Shown here piece by piece: positions 25,842-34,105 of a stretch of DNA of 64,000 nucleotides. The stretch's first letter is position 1. Each line of letters starts with the position of its first letter. The stretch spans positions 124,001-188,000 of the forward strand of contig CAXXNY010000006.1 in the NCBI GenBank assembly GCA_963674805.2, read 5' to 3'. This stretch comes from CALMFG01 sp963674805 (GTDB lineage: Bacteria; Bacillota; Clostridia; Christensenellales; CALMFG01). Below the pieces are notes generated by a model. It was not told the origin of the DNA, made no database searches, and worked only from the letters and a program-made list of their open reading frames with translations. Made by a program: the position numbers and the translations under genes.

Positions 25842-26980
25842 TGGAACCTTATATATATTTGGATAACGCGGCGACAACCAAGCCGCTGACGGAAATAAGA
25901 GCGCTGATGGAAACTTACGCTGAGGAAGCGTGGTATAATCCCTCGGCGTTATATGCGCCGAGCGCTAGAGTGTCCGCGATGATGGACGAAACGCGTAAAG
26001 CCGTATTAAATGCGGTGCATGCGCTGAAAGCGGACGTGGTCTTTACATCCGGCGGAACGGAAAGCAACCATCTGGCGCTGTCGCATGCCGCGGCATCGGT
26101 CAAGCAGGGCCGTTTTATCGTATCCGGATACGAGCACCTGTCGGTTTTTCAGACAGTGAAAACCCTGGAGCAGGCAGGGTATGACGTGACGTATGTGATG
26201 CCAAATGAAGACGGCGTGATTGACGCTGAGCAAATCGCAGAGACGGTTACAGACAAAACAACGATGGTCAGCGTGATGCATGTCAATAATGAGACGGGTG
26301 CGATGAATGATATTAAGCTGATATCGGAGCTCGCAAAAGCGAAGAATCCGAAGGTGTTGATACATGCCGACGGCGTACAGGGATTTTTAAAGGTGCCGTT
26401 TAGCCTGCCGGATACGATTGATTTTTATTCGGCCAGTGCGCATAAAATCGGCGGACTCAAGGGCACGGGCGCGCTGATAACCCGAAACATCAAGACACTG
26501 CGACCGGTCTTGCGCGGCGGCAGCCAGGAAAAAGGCGTACGGGCCGGAACGGAGAACACCTTTGGTATCGCGGTTCTGGGTGCGGCAGTGAAAGCCGGAC
26601 GGCATGACTATGAAAACACATTGAGATTAAGAAGCACATTACTGACAGGGATTGCGAACATACCGGATATCGCAGTCAATTCTCCGCAAAAAGAGGGCTG
26701 TTACTCGCCATATATTGTGAATCTGTCGGTGCTGGGCGTCCGGAGTGAAACCTTGCTGCACGCCTTGGAATCGGAAGGAATATTGATCGGCACAGGCGCG
26801 GCGTGTTCATCCAAAACGCGTACCAGCCGGATCCACGATGCGTTGGGCTTAGACCGTGAGCGCGCGGAATCCGCAGTCAGAATTAGTTTTGGTGCGGACA
26901 ATAACGAACAAGAGATTGAAAAACTGCTGAGCGCAATCGAAAAGCATGCGAAAATCTTACGGCAGTTTAAGAGAAGATAA
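25841..26980 (+). CDS. Cysteine desulfurase (NifS/IscS type)
   Basis: PLP enzyme that takes sulfur from cysteine. It has YLDNAATTKP at the N-terminus, FTSGGTESNHLAL, HADGVQGFLK, the PLP lysine in SASAHKIGGLKGTG, and a sulfur-accepting cysteine in GTGAACSSKTRTSR. The pairing with thiI immediately downstream matches the Bacillus NifZ-ThiI pair that makes 4-thiouridine in tRNA, so it is probably a dedicated donor for ThiI. ATG at 25841 is chosen for its AGGA site; 379 residues. Confidence 0.93.
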   Translation: MEPYIYLDNAATTKPLTEIRALMETYAEEAWYNPSALYAPSARVSAMMDETRKAVLNAVHALKADVVFTSGGTESNHLALSHAAASVKQGRFIVSGYEHLSVFQTVKTLEQAGYDVTYVMPNEDGVIDAEQIAETVTDKTTMVSVMHVNNETGAMNDIKLISELAKAKNPKVLIHADGVQGFLKVPFSLPDTIDFYSASAHKIGGLKGTGALITRNIKTLRPVLRGGSQEKGVRAGTENTFGIAVLGAAVKAGRHDYENTLRLRSTLLTGIANIPDIAVNSPQKEGCYSPYIVNLSVLGVRSETLLHALESEGILIGTGAACSSKTRTSRIHDALGLDRERAESAVRISFGADNNEQEIEKLLSAIEKHAKILRQFKRR

Positions 26981-26990
26981 AGGGGAAAAC

Positions 26991-28169
26991 ATGAATCGAC
27001 TGATTTTGGTGCGTTATGCCGAAATTCATTTAAAAGGACTCAACCGGCCGTATTTTGAGAAACTGCTGGTGACCCGCATACGGGAAAGCTTAAGCGCGAT
27101 TGACGGGGTGAAGGTATACCGCCAGTCCGGACGGATGTTTGTGGAGGACATCCCGGAAGAGCGAATCGCCGAAGCGGCGGACAAAGTGTCCAAGGTATTT
27201 GGCGTGCACTCGATTTCGATTGCGGTGAAAACCGAAAAAACTATTGATGCGTTGAGCGATGAAGCCGTTCGTCAGGTGAAGGCATATATGCAAAAACGCG
27301 GGAACAAACCCGTCACGTTTAAAGTGGAAGCCAAGCGGGCGGATAAGCGCTTTCCGATGAGTTCGATGGATACAGCGGCAGAAATCGGCGGACGGATTTT
27401 GCAGGCTGTTGACGGACTGACCGTAGACGTAAAGAAGCCTGAGCTGAAAGTATATATTGAGATACGCGAAGAAGCGTTTTGCTATACCGAGATACTGCCG
27501 GCCGCGGGCGGCATGCCGGTGGGCAGCAGCGGCAAGGCGATGCTCCTGCTTTCGGGTGGCATCGACAGCCCTGTAGCAGCATATATGATGAGCAAGCGGG
27601 GCGTGCGGATTGAAGCGGTGCACTTTTTCAGCCCGCCGTACACAAGCGAGCAGGCCAAGCAGAAGGTCGTGACGTTGTGTGAAAAACTGGTGCCGTATAC
27701 CGGACCAATGCGCCTGCACGTTGTGAACTTCACCGAGATTCAGCAGGAACAATATCAGAAGTGCCCGGAGAACCAGACCACGATTCTGATGCGGCGGTAT
27801 ATGATGAAGATCGCCGAACGCATCGCAAGACAACGCAGCTGCCAGGCGCTGATTACCGGAGAGTCGGTGGGGCAGGTGGCCAGCCAGACAGTAGAAAGCC
27901 TGGCGGTGACGAACGCGGCGGTTCAGATGCCGGTGTTCCGTCCTTTGGTCGGGATGGATAAATCGGAGATTATCACGATTGCGGAAAAGATTGATACCTT
28001 TGATACGTCGATTTTGCCGTTTGAGGATTGCTGTACGGTGTTTGTGCCCAAGCACCCGGTGACAAAGCCCAAGCTTAAGGATATCGAAGACAGCGAGGCG
28101 TTATTGGACGAGGAACGGCTCATTGGAGCGGCGATGGAGATGATCGAAGTAATCGATATAAAGGCATGA
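26991..28169 (+). CDS. thiI: tRNA sulfurtransferase ThiI (without rhodanese domain)
   Basis: Makes 4-thiouridine at position 8 of tRNA. An N-terminal ferredoxin-like and THUMP region (residues ~1-165) is followed by the ATP-pyrophosphatase loop LLLSGGIDSPVAAYMM near 185 and ITGESVGQVASQT. A Cys pair in FEDCCTVFVPKHP is conserved in the family. It ends at 392 residues with no rhodanese domain, as in Bacillus, so sulfur should come straight from the neighbouring desulfurase. AAAGGGGA precedes ATG 26991. Confidence 0.95.
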   Translation: MNRLILVRYAEIHLKGLNRPYFEKLLVTRIRESLSAIDGVKVYRQSGRMFVEDIPEERIAEAADKVSKVFGVHSISIAVKTEKTIDALSDEAVRQVKAYMQKRGNKPVTFKVEAKRADKRFPMSSMDTAAEIGGRILQAVDGLTVDVKKPELKVYIEIREEAFCYTEILPAAGGMPVGSSGKAMLLLSGGIDSPVAAYMMSKRGVRIEAVHFFSPPYTSEQAKQKVVTLCEKLVPYTGPMRLHVVNFTEIQQEQYQKCPENQTTILMRRYMMKIAERIARQRSCQALITGESVGQVASQTVESLAVTNAAVQMPVFRPLVGMDKSEIITIAEKIDTFDTSILPFEDCCTVFVPKHPVTKPKLKDIEDSEALLDEERLIGAAMEMIEVIDIKA

Positions 28170-28175
28170 AAAATA

Positions 28176-28197
28176 ACGCCCGTGCGGGCGTTTTTTT
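28176..28197. terminator. Terminator after thiI
   Basis: ACGCCC/GGGCGT stem (28176-28181, 28186-28191) with loop GTGC and T7. The converging L,D-transpeptidase gene ends at 28196, and the minus side has only a short T-run. Confidence 0.85.
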
Positions 28198-29023
28198 ATC
28201 CCATTAAATCTAAGATCCGCTCAATCTTAGCAATATCCGTCGGGTCATAATAGACGCCGCGCGGCAGGTCGCGGTAAAACGGGATGGGCGCAAACGCGTC
28301 CTCATCCAGTGCCGGGCCGCCGGAGGGTTTAATCGAAATCGGTGTGCCGATATCGCAGTTGGTATAGATCCATTTAGCGTCGCGCGTTGACAAACGGATA
28401 CAGCCGTGTGAAGCGCGCCGTCCAAGATTATAAAACGACGTCCTGAGCAGGGAAGTGAAATCCCGCTTGTTTTGGTACAGGATCGAATGGAAATGATAGT
28501 CCTGATATATCGTCGTGCGATAGCGGGCATACACCTGATACGCTTCGCCAGTGCCCGTCGTACTGGGGTACGATTCCAACCAGGGGCGTTTTTTCTTGAT
28601 ATTAAAACTGCCTGTGACGGTCGGCGTGCCGGGGAGTCCGGTTGAGCATAAAAACTGCTTGTAAACAACGGAATAGTGGCCATCTTCGTCACTGGTCATG
28701 ATGGATACGAGCTGCTTACTGATATCCACAATGATCTTATACGACAGGTTTTCCTGTTCGCGCGGGTCTGCTTCTGGCTGTGGTGTGGGTGTCGGAATCG
28801 GCTCAGGCGTAGGCTCTTCGCCGGGAATGGACAGATAGACGCTGTACCGTGCCGCGTCATCCTCAGGTACTTCCGTGTTTTCAGCGATGCCGAAAGCAAT
28901 CGGCCCGAGCTTATCCGGTGTTTCCGATACCGCGGTGAATACCCTCTTGGTATCCTCGGCAAGCTGGACAATAAACAGGAGTATGATGATTATGATGACA
29001 GAAAAGAAAATGGCTTTTTTCAT
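28196..29023 (-). CDS. L,D-transpeptidase (YkuD family), membrane-anchored
   Basis: Cross-links peptidoglycan or attaches proteins to it. An N-terminal membrane anchor (KKAIFFSVIIIIILLFIVQL) precedes a Pro/Thr/Glu linker (TPEPIPTPTPQPE). The YkuD domain follows from about residue 95, with its catalytic signature RRASHGCIRLSTRDAKW (Cys in SHGC). ATG at 29023 is preferred; a TTG at 29080 would add 19 residues that overlap promoter-like sequence. 275 residues. Confidence 0.92.
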   Translation of the reverse strand: MKKAIFFSVIIIIILLFIVQLAEDTKRVFTAVSETPDKLGPIAFGIAENTEVPEDDAARYSVYLSIPGEEPTPEPIPTPTPQPEADPREQENLSYKIIVDISKQLVSIMTSDEDGHYSVVYKQFLCSTGLPGTPTVTGSFNIKKKRPWLESYPSTTGTGEAYQVYARYRTTIYQDYHFHSILYQNKRDFTSLLRTSFYNLGRRASHGCIRLSTRDAKWIYTNCDIGTPISIKPSGGPALDEDAFAPIPFYRDLPRGVYYDPTDIAKIERILDLMG

Positions 29024-29184
29024 ATGCAGTACTTTACGGCTCACAAAATATGGTTTCTTTTTTGTTACTATACCATACAAGCCGTGGATTGGCTACTCCA
29101 TTCATGTCCGAAAGAAGACGGGAAGCAGAAAGAAAGAGTGCGCTGATGAAGCGTTCAGCTTACAGTTAATGTCAGGCAAAAATA

Positions 29185-29213
29185 TTGTAGGCTAAAAAAA
29201 TGTATGGTATAAT
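29185..29213 (+). promoter_or_regulatory. Promoter of the PlsC-like gene
   Basis: TTGTAG (29185-29190), 17 bp, TATAAT (29208-29213), followed by GAGGAG and ATG at 29249. Confidence 0.75.
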
Positions 29214-29248
29214 TTGTTCTTCTTATTGACTGCTTTTGAGGAGTATGC

Positions 29249-29968
29249 ATGAATAGACTGACATACCACGTAATTAAAACCATCATCAAGACTTGTACAA
29301 TCAAGCCGAAGATGCATGGTGAACATCATATTATTGACGGGCATCCGTCCATGTTTATGTCCAACCACGCGCGTTTTTACGGGCCGATTGTTGCCGCCTG
29401 TTTTTTCCCGAAAGCTGATAAGACATGGGCGAACTTTGAAGTCATTGATACCGATATATGTAAGGAATACACCACGCGTACGCTGTTTAAAGAAACGCTT
29501 GGATGGAATGATAAGCCGGCCCAGTTTGTCGGCAATATTGTCGGCGGACTGCTTGCCGGATTGATGCAGAACGAGCCGCTGATTCCCGCTTACTGGGAAC
29601 CGCAGCGCGCCCGGGAATCGATTATGTACGGTGTTAACGCGGCGCTTGAAGGCAGCAACCAGATGATGTTTGCGCGGAATGTGTATAATAACGATATGCC
29701 TCTCGGAGACAGTTTTGACTTTTTTAAAGGCTACCAAATGGTACTGCACCAGCTGATTAAAAAGCATGATATAGCCGCGAATGTATATCCGGTGGCGATC
29801 AACCGGTTTAACCGCACGCTCGCAATCGGACCGCATACGGCGATTCAGCCGGAGCTGCCGGTCAAAGAGGAAATCGCACGCATCCATCATTATTTGGTTG
29901 AGGCGGTGAAACTGGGCTATTCAACGCCGGAAGCGTTGGCAGAACTGAAATATGCTGAGAATTTATAG
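29249..29968 (+). CDS. PlsC-like acyltransferase, divergent
   Basis: Probably an acyltransferase-fold protein, but with altered catalytic motifs. FMSNHARFYGP near residue 38 occupies the place of the NHxxxxD box and keeps Asn-His, while the Asp is missing. The usual FPEGTR is replaced by MMFARNVYNND. The rest (FKETLGWNDKP, IPAYWEPQRARES, YPVAINRFNR) has the spacing of a 1-acylglycerol-phosphate acyltransferase. It could be active with a changed mechanism, or inactive. It stands alone between divergent and promoter-separated neighbours; GAGGAG is a strong ribosome site. Confidence 0.6.
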   Translation: MNRLTYHVIKTIIKTCTIKPKMHGEHHIIDGHPSMFMSNHARFYGPIVAACFFPKADKTWANFEVIDTDICKEYTTRTLFKETLGWNDKPAQFVGNIVGGLLAGLMQNEPLIPAYWEPQRARESIMYGVNAALEGSNQMMFARNVYNNDMPLGDSFDFFKGYQMVLHQLIKKHDIAANVYPVAINRFNRTLAIGPHTAIQPELPVKEEIARIHHYLVEAVKLGYSTPEALAELKYAENL

Positions 29969-29975
29969 AAAAAGG

Positions 29976-30004
29976 TTTACAAATTCCTGTAATTTAGATA
30001 TAAT
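29976..30004 (+). promoter_or_regulatory. trpB2 promoter
   Basis: TTTACA (29976-29981), 17 bp, TATAAT (29999-30004). The leader of ~95 bases is rich in GA repeats. Confidence 0.85.
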
Positions 30005-30037
30005 GCACCAAACCTATTTAAAACATTTCTTTTTTTA

Positions 30038-30110
30038 GATGAGACGAGTATGAGATGAGATTAAAGGGTTTAAAAAAACTTTATAAGATGAGAGGAGACG
30101 AGACGAGTGA
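30038..30110 (+). repeat. GA-rich imperfect direct repeat in the trpB2 leader
   Basis: AGATGAGACGAG at 30038 and AGATGAGAGGAGACGAG at 30087 are two imperfect copies of a purine-rich stretch. The second copy supplies the ribosome site of trpB2; the first lies ~50 bases upstream with no reading frame of its own. Confidence 0.6.
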
Positions 30111-31474
30111 GTACGAAAAAAACACCCACACGAGTCTATTTAACCGAGGACGAATTACCGAAGCAGTGGTATAACATTCAAGCCGATATGCCCAACAAGA
30201 TGATGCCCTATCTGCACCCGGCCACCTTCCAGCCGATTGGCCCGGAAGATTTAGCGCCGCTTTTTCCGATGGAGCTGATCAAGCAGGAAGTCTGCCAGGA
30301 GCGGTATATTGATATTCCGGAAGAACTTCAGGAGAAGTATAAATCCTTCCGCTATTCGCCGCTGATTCGTGCATACGGACTGGAAAAGGCGCTGGATACA
30401 CCGGCAAGAATCTACTATAAGTATGAGGGCACAAACCCGTCCGGCAGCCATAAGCTGAACACGGCAGTGGCGCAGGCATATTATAACAAGAAGGAAGGCA
30501 TTCCGCGGATCACAACCGAAACCGGAGCCGGCCAGTGGGGCACGGCGCTGTCCATCGCATGTGCGATGTATGGCCTTGAGTGCGAGGTTTATATGGTGCG
30601 GGTGTCTTATGACCAAAAGCCGTATCGCAGAATCATCATGGAAACCTATGGTTCCACGGTGCATGCCAGCCCGACAAACCTGACCAACTGCGGCCGAGCG
30701 ATTCTGGAAAAAGATCCGAATTCATTGGGCAGCCTGGGTATCGCGATAAGCGAAGCGGTGGAAGATGCGGCCATGCGTGACGACAGTCACTACTCGCTGG
30801 GCAGCGTGCTCAACCACGTTATTCTGCACCAGACCATTATCGGCCAGGAAGCGCAGACCCAGTTCGAAAAGATGGATGATTATCCCGATATCGTGATCGG
30901 ATGCAACGGCGGCGGTTCCAACTTCAGCGGCTGTGCGTTCCCGTTTGTTAAGGATAGGATTGCAGGTAAGACAAAAACCGAATTCATTGCGGTGGAACCG
31001 GCGGCGTGTCCGAAACTGACCAAGGGCCTGTTTACCTATGATTACGGCGATACAGGCAAAATGGCACCGGTTACCCATATGTATTCGCTGGGCCACGACT
31101 TTATACCCGCAGGCATCCATGCCGGCGGTTTAAGATATCACGGAGACTCTCCGCTGCTGTCCCAGCTGTATGACGACGGATATATTGGTGCGGTGGCGCT
31201 GCACCAGACAGAGGCGTTCAAGGCGGCGGTTACTTTTGCTAAGGCTGAAAGCATTCTGCCTGCACCGGAATCCGCGCATGCGATCGCATCGGCGATTAAC
31301 GAGGCACTGAAGTGCAAAGAATCCGGCGAGGATAAAGCGATCTTTTTCAATCTATCCGGTCACGGACACTTTGACCTTTCCGCATACGAAGCCTATAACA
31401 GCGGGAAACTCGAAGACTTCGAGTATACCGACGAGATGCTTAAACAGGGATTGGCGACTATTCCTCAAATATAG
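30107..31474 (+). CDS. trpB2: Tryptophan synthase beta-like protein (TrpB2)
   Basis: PLP enzyme related to TrpB that joins indole and serine; TrpB2 forms work without TrpA. Marks: YKYEGTNPSGSHKLNTAVAQ with the PLP lysine near 115, ETGAGQWGTALSIA, the phosphate-binding VIGCNGGGSNFSGCAFPF, and a C-terminal FNLSGHGHFDLSAY. At 455 residues it matches the longer TrpB2 form. The start is GTG behind AGAGGAG. No other trp gene is nearby, so indole salvage is more likely than complete synthesis here. Confidence 0.93.
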   Translation: MSTKKTPTRVYLTEDELPKQWYNIQADMPNKMMPYLHPATFQPIGPEDLAPLFPMELIKQEVCQERYIDIPEELQEKYKSFRYSPLIRAYGLEKALDTPARIYYKYEGTNPSGSHKLNTAVAQAYYNKKEGIPRITTETGAGQWGTALSIACAMYGLECEVYMVRVSYDQKPYRRIIMETYGSTVHASPTNLTNCGRAILEKDPNSLGSLGIAISEAVEDAAMRDDSHYSLGSVLNHVILHQTIIGQEAQTQFEKMDDYPDIVIGCNGGGSNFSGCAFPFVKDRIAGKTKTEFIAVEPAACPKLTKGLFTYDYGDTGKMAPVTHMYSLGHDFIPAGIHAGGLRYHGDSPLLSQLYDDGYIGAVALHQTEAFKAAVTFAKAESILPAPESAHAIASAINEALKCKESGEDKAIFFNLSGHGHFDLSAYEAYNSGKLEDFEYTDEMLKQGLATIPQI

Positions 31475-31491
31475 CTATAAACTTCATCAGG

Positions 31492-31526
31492 ACACACTCC
31501 GTTCGCCATTCGGGGTGTGTTTTTTA
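31492..31526 (+). terminator. trpB2 terminator
   Basis: Ten-bp stem ACACACTCCG/CGGGGTGTGT with one G-T pair and T7. Confidence 0.85.
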
Positions 31527-31533
31527 ATTTAAA

Positions 31534-31558
31534 AAGACGCTTAGAAGATAAGCGCCTT
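31534..31558 (-). terminator. Terminator of the AraC/GyrI-type gene
   Basis: Minus strand: AAGGCGCTTA/TAAGCGTCTT with loop TCTTC followed by TTT. It lies directly beyond the gene stop at 31569. Confidence 0.75.
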
Positions 31559-31568
31559 TTGGTTTAAG

Positions 31569-32477
31569 CTATTGATTGATCTGGCGCACCGGACGCGCCT
31601 CGATATATCCGCGGTAGCCCTGCGGGTTCATCTGGAACCGCGGGCCGTCTTCATCCGCCCATTCAAAGCCGTACAGCTCCGGATTAAAGGTTTTCATCAC
31701 ATCCCAAAGCTCGCTGATCGCCTCTTCAAATTTCTCGTCCTCAAACGGCTGCCCCTGAAAGACCATCATTTTACAGGGCGGAAGGCTGATAATTTCCAAC
31801 CCTTCCGGAATCTCTTCGTTATAGTCGGCCGGTACCTCAACGCCCTGTGCGTAATATGAAGTGCCCGGCGTCCGGAACCGGTCGGGGAGCCACACTCCGA
31901 TGGGCTCGTACAATGCCTCTTTGACACTGCAGAGTAGACCCCATATCTCACAGCCGACCTCTCCGCAGTATGCAAAATATTCTTCTGCTTTTTGTCCTCT
32001 TTTTAGTATCAGCTTTCTTTCGGGCCGTTCAATTACCTGAATAAAAACGGTGTTTGGCTTTTGCTTTTTTTCCATTTTCTCAGCTCCTTTTAAATAATAA
32101 AGATAGCGGTCACGAATGGCGTAAGGCATAAACAGATAAATCGGCGGGTGTTTTTCTCTGTACCGGCTGGGCGTCATACCGAATTCCTTAGAAAACGCGC
32201 GCGTAAAGCCTTCATGGGAATCGAATACAAAATTCAGTGCAACATCGATAATCCGGGCCTTTTCATCTCTTAGTTTCAGTGCGGAGCGGGAAAGCCTGAG
32301 CGCACGGATATACTCAAACGGGGATTTCCCGACAAGTTCCTTAAAAAGCCGCGCACAATGATAAGGCGAATATCCGGCGCACCGGGATAAATCATAAAGG
32401 GTGATCGGCTCGTTAAGATGCGTCTCAATATAATCCTGCATGCGCTGTACGGCGTTGACTCTGTCAAAACGCGCCAT
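31569..32477 (-). CDS. AraC-family regulator with GyrI-like effector domain
   Basis: Two AraC helix-turn-helix units in residues ~5-105 (LYDLSRCAGYSPYHCARLF and IIDVALNFVFDSHEGFTRAF) are joined by a linker to a GyrI-like ligand domain (FIQVIERPERKLILKRG ... FMNPQGYRGYIEA-like end). ATG at 32477 sits behind GGGAGGTGA, giving 302 residues. It is divergent from the MATE exporter gene across ~230 bases containing two similar exporter promoters, so it most likely senses a toxic compound and controls that exporter. Confidence 0.92.
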   Translation of the reverse strand: MARFDRVNAVQRMQDYIETHLNEPITLYDLSRCAGYSPYHCARLFKELVGKSPFEYIRALRLSRSALKLRDEKARIIDVALNFVFDSHEGFTRAFSKEFGMTPSRYREKHPPIYLFMPYAIRDRYLYYLKGAEKMEKKQKPNTVFIQVIERPERKLILKRGQKAEEYFAYCGEVGCEIWGLLCSVKEALYEPIGVWLPDRFRTPGTSYYAQGVEVPADYNEEIPEGLEIISLPPCKMMVFQGQPFEDEKFEEAISELWDVMKTFNPELYGFEWADEDGPRFQMNPQGYRGYIEARPVRQINQ

Positions 32478-32523
32478 CCGTTCACCTCCCGAATCTATAT
32501 TATCAAAGCATCTTGATGTGTTC

Positions 32524-32552
32524 TTGACCTGGCTTGCGGATATTAACATAAT
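32524..32552 (+). promoter_or_regulatory. Upstream promoter-like copy for the MATE gene
   Basis: TTGACC (32524-32529), 17 bp, CATAAT (32547-32552), followed by GAATCTAAAC. It resembles the second promoter at 32646. Confidence 0.6.
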
Positions 32553-32645
32553 GAATCTAAACCATATCATTATTATACCGCTTTTTCACGGCTTCTCACC
32601 CCGCTTTTTTTGTGGCTAATAAAAACCTATTCTTTTAATCAGGAT

Positions 32646-32674
32646 TTGACAGGCCAGGCCGATGCTGATATAGT
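32646..32674 (+). promoter_or_regulatory. MATE gene promoter
   Basis: TTGACA (32646-32651), 17 bp, TATAGT (32669-32674), followed by GAATCTTAA. It is near consensus and close to the start codon. Confidence 0.85.
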
Positions 32675-32709
32675 GAATCTTAATTTTAAACATGAGAGAA
32701 GAGAGACAA

Positions 32710-34089
32710 TTGAGGCAAAAAGATAAAACAGCTCCAAAGTCCAAGAGACAAGACCTAACAAAAGGGGACTTAAAAAAACAGATTTTATATATGACTCTGC
32801 CCATGATTATCGGAATGCTGGGCATGGTGATTTTTAATTTTGTCGATGCGCTTTATATTGGTATACTGGGTGAAACCGAACTTGCGGCAATTGCGTTTAC
32901 TTTTCCTGTAGTGATGGTAGTCAGCGCAGTCTCACAGGGATTAGCGATGGGGACCGGTACGGTGGTTTCGGCCTATATGGGCCAGAAAAACGAAGACGGG
33001 ATTAAAAAGACTACTGCAAACGCGTTGATCTTATCCTTTATTATCGTGGTGTTCTTCAGCCTGCTCGGATCGCTTACCATCAAGCCGCTTTTTACCGCAA
33101 TGGGTGCAACAGCCAATGAAATGGTGCATATTAAGACCTATATGCGAATCTGGTATTTTGGTATGCCGTTCGTGGTGTTCCCGATGGTGGGCAATAACAT
33201 CATCCGTGCGCTCGGTGACACAAAGGTTCCCTCCTATGTGATGGCGGTTGCGTTTGGGATGAACGCGATTTTAGATCCGATATTAATATTCGACTGGGGC
33301 TTTGGCATGGGCATCGCGGGCGCCGCGCTAGCAACAGTGTTCTCACGGTTCTTTACATTTTGTGCCGCTGTTTACGTGTTGACCAAGCGGGAACATGTGC
33401 TGACGTTTAAAGGCCTCAATATCCGCGAATTCAAGTCAACCTGCAGGAAAGTGTTATATATCGCAGTGCCGACCACAGTGACGCGTGCCGTATTGCCGAT
33501 CGGAACCGGTGTGATTACCGCACTGGTGGCGAGTTTTGGTATCGCAGAAGTTGCGGGGTATGGTGCGGGTGTAAAAATTGAACAGCTGAGTTTCAGCGTG
33601 ATTCAGGCGCTGTCTACCGTAATGGTTGCGGTGACCGGCCAGAATTTCGGGGCAAAGCAATTTGCCCGTATTAAACAGGGTTTTAACACTGCCAGTGCTT
33701 ACGCACTGCTATATTCTTTGATTGCGATTCCGCTGTTTTATTTCGCGGCGCCGCTGTTATCACTGCTGTTTGATGTCAGCGCGGCGGTCAGGGACGTGAT
33801 TGTGGTGTATGTCAGGATTGCGGTCTTTGGCGTCGGCTTTTTCGGCATTTTGAATGTGGCGTCTTCGCTGTTGAATGCAATCAAAAAGCCAGTAATTGCC
33901 GCGTTACTGTTCCTGATCGAAATGTTCGGCATCTATATTCCGGCGGCATACTATTTGTCCGGGCGATTTGGGGTAGTCGGGGTGTTCTATGCGCTGATTA
34001 TCGCCTATGTCCTGTCAGGTATTCTGACCTACGGGGTTACAAAAAAGGTGATGAATAAAACACTGCGCGAGCCCATTGCCCAAGGCTAA
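32710..34089 (+). CDS. MATE family multidrug/cation exporter
   Basis: Twelve-helix antiporter exporting drugs or metabolites against Na+ or H+. Two similar halves each begin with a MATE repeat (MTLPMIIGMLGMVIFNFVD near residue 30, and IAVPTTVTRAVLPIGTGVI about residue 255). Conserved YIGILGETELAAIAFTFPV, GQNFGAKQ and NAIKKP are visible. The start is taken as TTG 32710 behind GAGAGAAGAGAG (459 residues); ATG 32692 would add 6 residues but lies about 11 bases from the expected transcript start with no ribosome site. The divergent AraC/GyrI regulator is the likely controller. Confidence 0.92.
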   Translation: MRQKDKTAPKSKRQDLTKGDLKKQILYMTLPMIIGMLGMVIFNFVDALYIGILGETELAAIAFTFPVVMVVSAVSQGLAMGTGTVVSAYMGQKNEDGIKKTTANALILSFIIVVFFSLLGSLTIKPLFTAMGATANEMVHIKTYMRIWYFGMPFVVFPMVGNNIIRALGDTKVPSYVMAVAFGMNAILDPILIFDWGFGMGIAGAALATVFSRFFTFCAAVYVLTKREHVLTFKGLNIREFKSTCRKVLYIAVPTTVTRAVLPIGTGVITALVASFGIAEVAGYGAGVKIEQLSFSVIQALSTVMVAVTGQNFGAKQFARIKQGFNTASAYALLYSLIAIPLFYFAAPLLSLLFDVSAAVRDVIVVYVRIAVFGVGFFGILNVASSLLNAIKKPVIAALLFLIEMFGIYIPAAYYLSGRFGVVGVFYALIIAYVLSGILTYGVTKKVMNKTLREPIAQG

Positions 34090-34105
34090 AAGCCCGCGCA
34101 GATAT

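Noticed and set aside
27090..28055. A 321-codon frame opposite thiI
   Set aside because: It is antisense to a clear thiI gene, gives a His/Arg-rich low-complexity product and lacks a ribosome site.
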